Positions 63,926 through 64,000 of a stretch of 64,000 nt of DNA are shown piece after piece (within the stretch, counting starts at the first letter, position 1; each line of letters starts with the position of its first letter). The DNA comes from DTKD01 sp964494345 (lineage in GTDB: Bacteria > Armatimonadota > UBA5829), in contig CAZBSI010000010.1 in the NCBI GenBank assembly GCA_964494345.1, forward strand, positions 1-64,000. The letters are read 5' to 3'. The notes under the pieces were generated by a model. The model searched no databases. It was not told the origin of the DNA and was given only the letters and a program-made list of their open reading frames with translations. The position numbers were made by a program, and so were the translations under genes.

Positions 63926-64000
63926 AACCCTATATAAGACCAGAAACATAAAAAACCATGCGGCGATGCGATAATTGCAGAATAATTCTCGATGATGATT

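Overview
The window looks like part of a draft-genome scaffold (it holds two runs of exactly 100 N) from a diderm bacterium. Kdo synthesis genes and a YadA-type surface adhesin imply an outer membrane. The run efp / membrane protein / accB / pilin-like gene / accC / nusB / folD resembles Firmicutes- and Armatimonadota-type gene order rather than Proteobacteria. An Armatimonadota-like host is my best guess, but the sequence alone does not prove it.

Bases 1-27,090 are a defence region. A tRNA-Glu(UUC) gene at 215-289 has the last 17 bases of its 3' end repeated exactly at 20753-20769. The AT-richer block between them looks like a genomic island that entered at the tRNA, although no integrase gene is visible. 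The island holds an SF1 helicase-nuclease split by an in-frame TAG, an unknown protein, a type I-E cas3, a 7-repeat CRISPR array with its own leader promoter but no Cascade or cas1/cas2 genes, and a four-gene set: SNF2 helicase, DUF6119 protein, type III-like methyltransferase (Mod) and Res. The SNF2 gene has an in-frame TGA at codon 14, and mod is frameshifted in an (AT)5 tract. Its right end is a graveyard of fragments: ASCH, SEC-C and a lone CRISPR-like repeat. Just outside the repeat, with base use like the chromosome, lies a second module: a PLD-nuclease/SNF2 helicase fusion and an Eco57I-type methyltransferase.

Bases 27,090-36,280 are ordinary chromosome. They hold kdsB-kdsA-acylphosphatase (Kdo supply), tRNA-Met on the minus strand, a secreted GH99/WbsX-like protein, a ubiE/menG plus polyprenyl synthase pair (quinone synthesis), then minus-strand sugar isomerase, alpha/beta hydrolase and HNH endonuclease genes, and a secreted unknown. 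Next comes a long repetitive trimeric-autotransporter-like adhesin (36,281-38,982) with an assembly gap.

Bases 39,239-54,040 encode most of branched-chain amino acid synthesis: ilvD, ilvB, ilvN, ilvC, then leuA, a DUF4429/SHOCT protein, leuC, leuD, leuB, cimA, and finally ispH. Citramalate synthase implies that isoleucine can be made from pyruvate. A nucleoside hydrolase, a C_GCAxxG_C_C protein and a 96-bp tandem repeat lie between the ilv and leu genes.

Bases 54,140-58,301 are a four-gene set with its own promoter: a secreted 12-cysteine protein carrying a leader-like LTTEEMASIQGA motif, a LolA-like envelope protein, a tetratricopeptide protein (frameshifted at its start) and a secreted C39-peptidase-like/DUF1573 protein. 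I regard this as a candidate undescribed peptide or envelope system. The window ends with the efp-acc-nusB-folD run.
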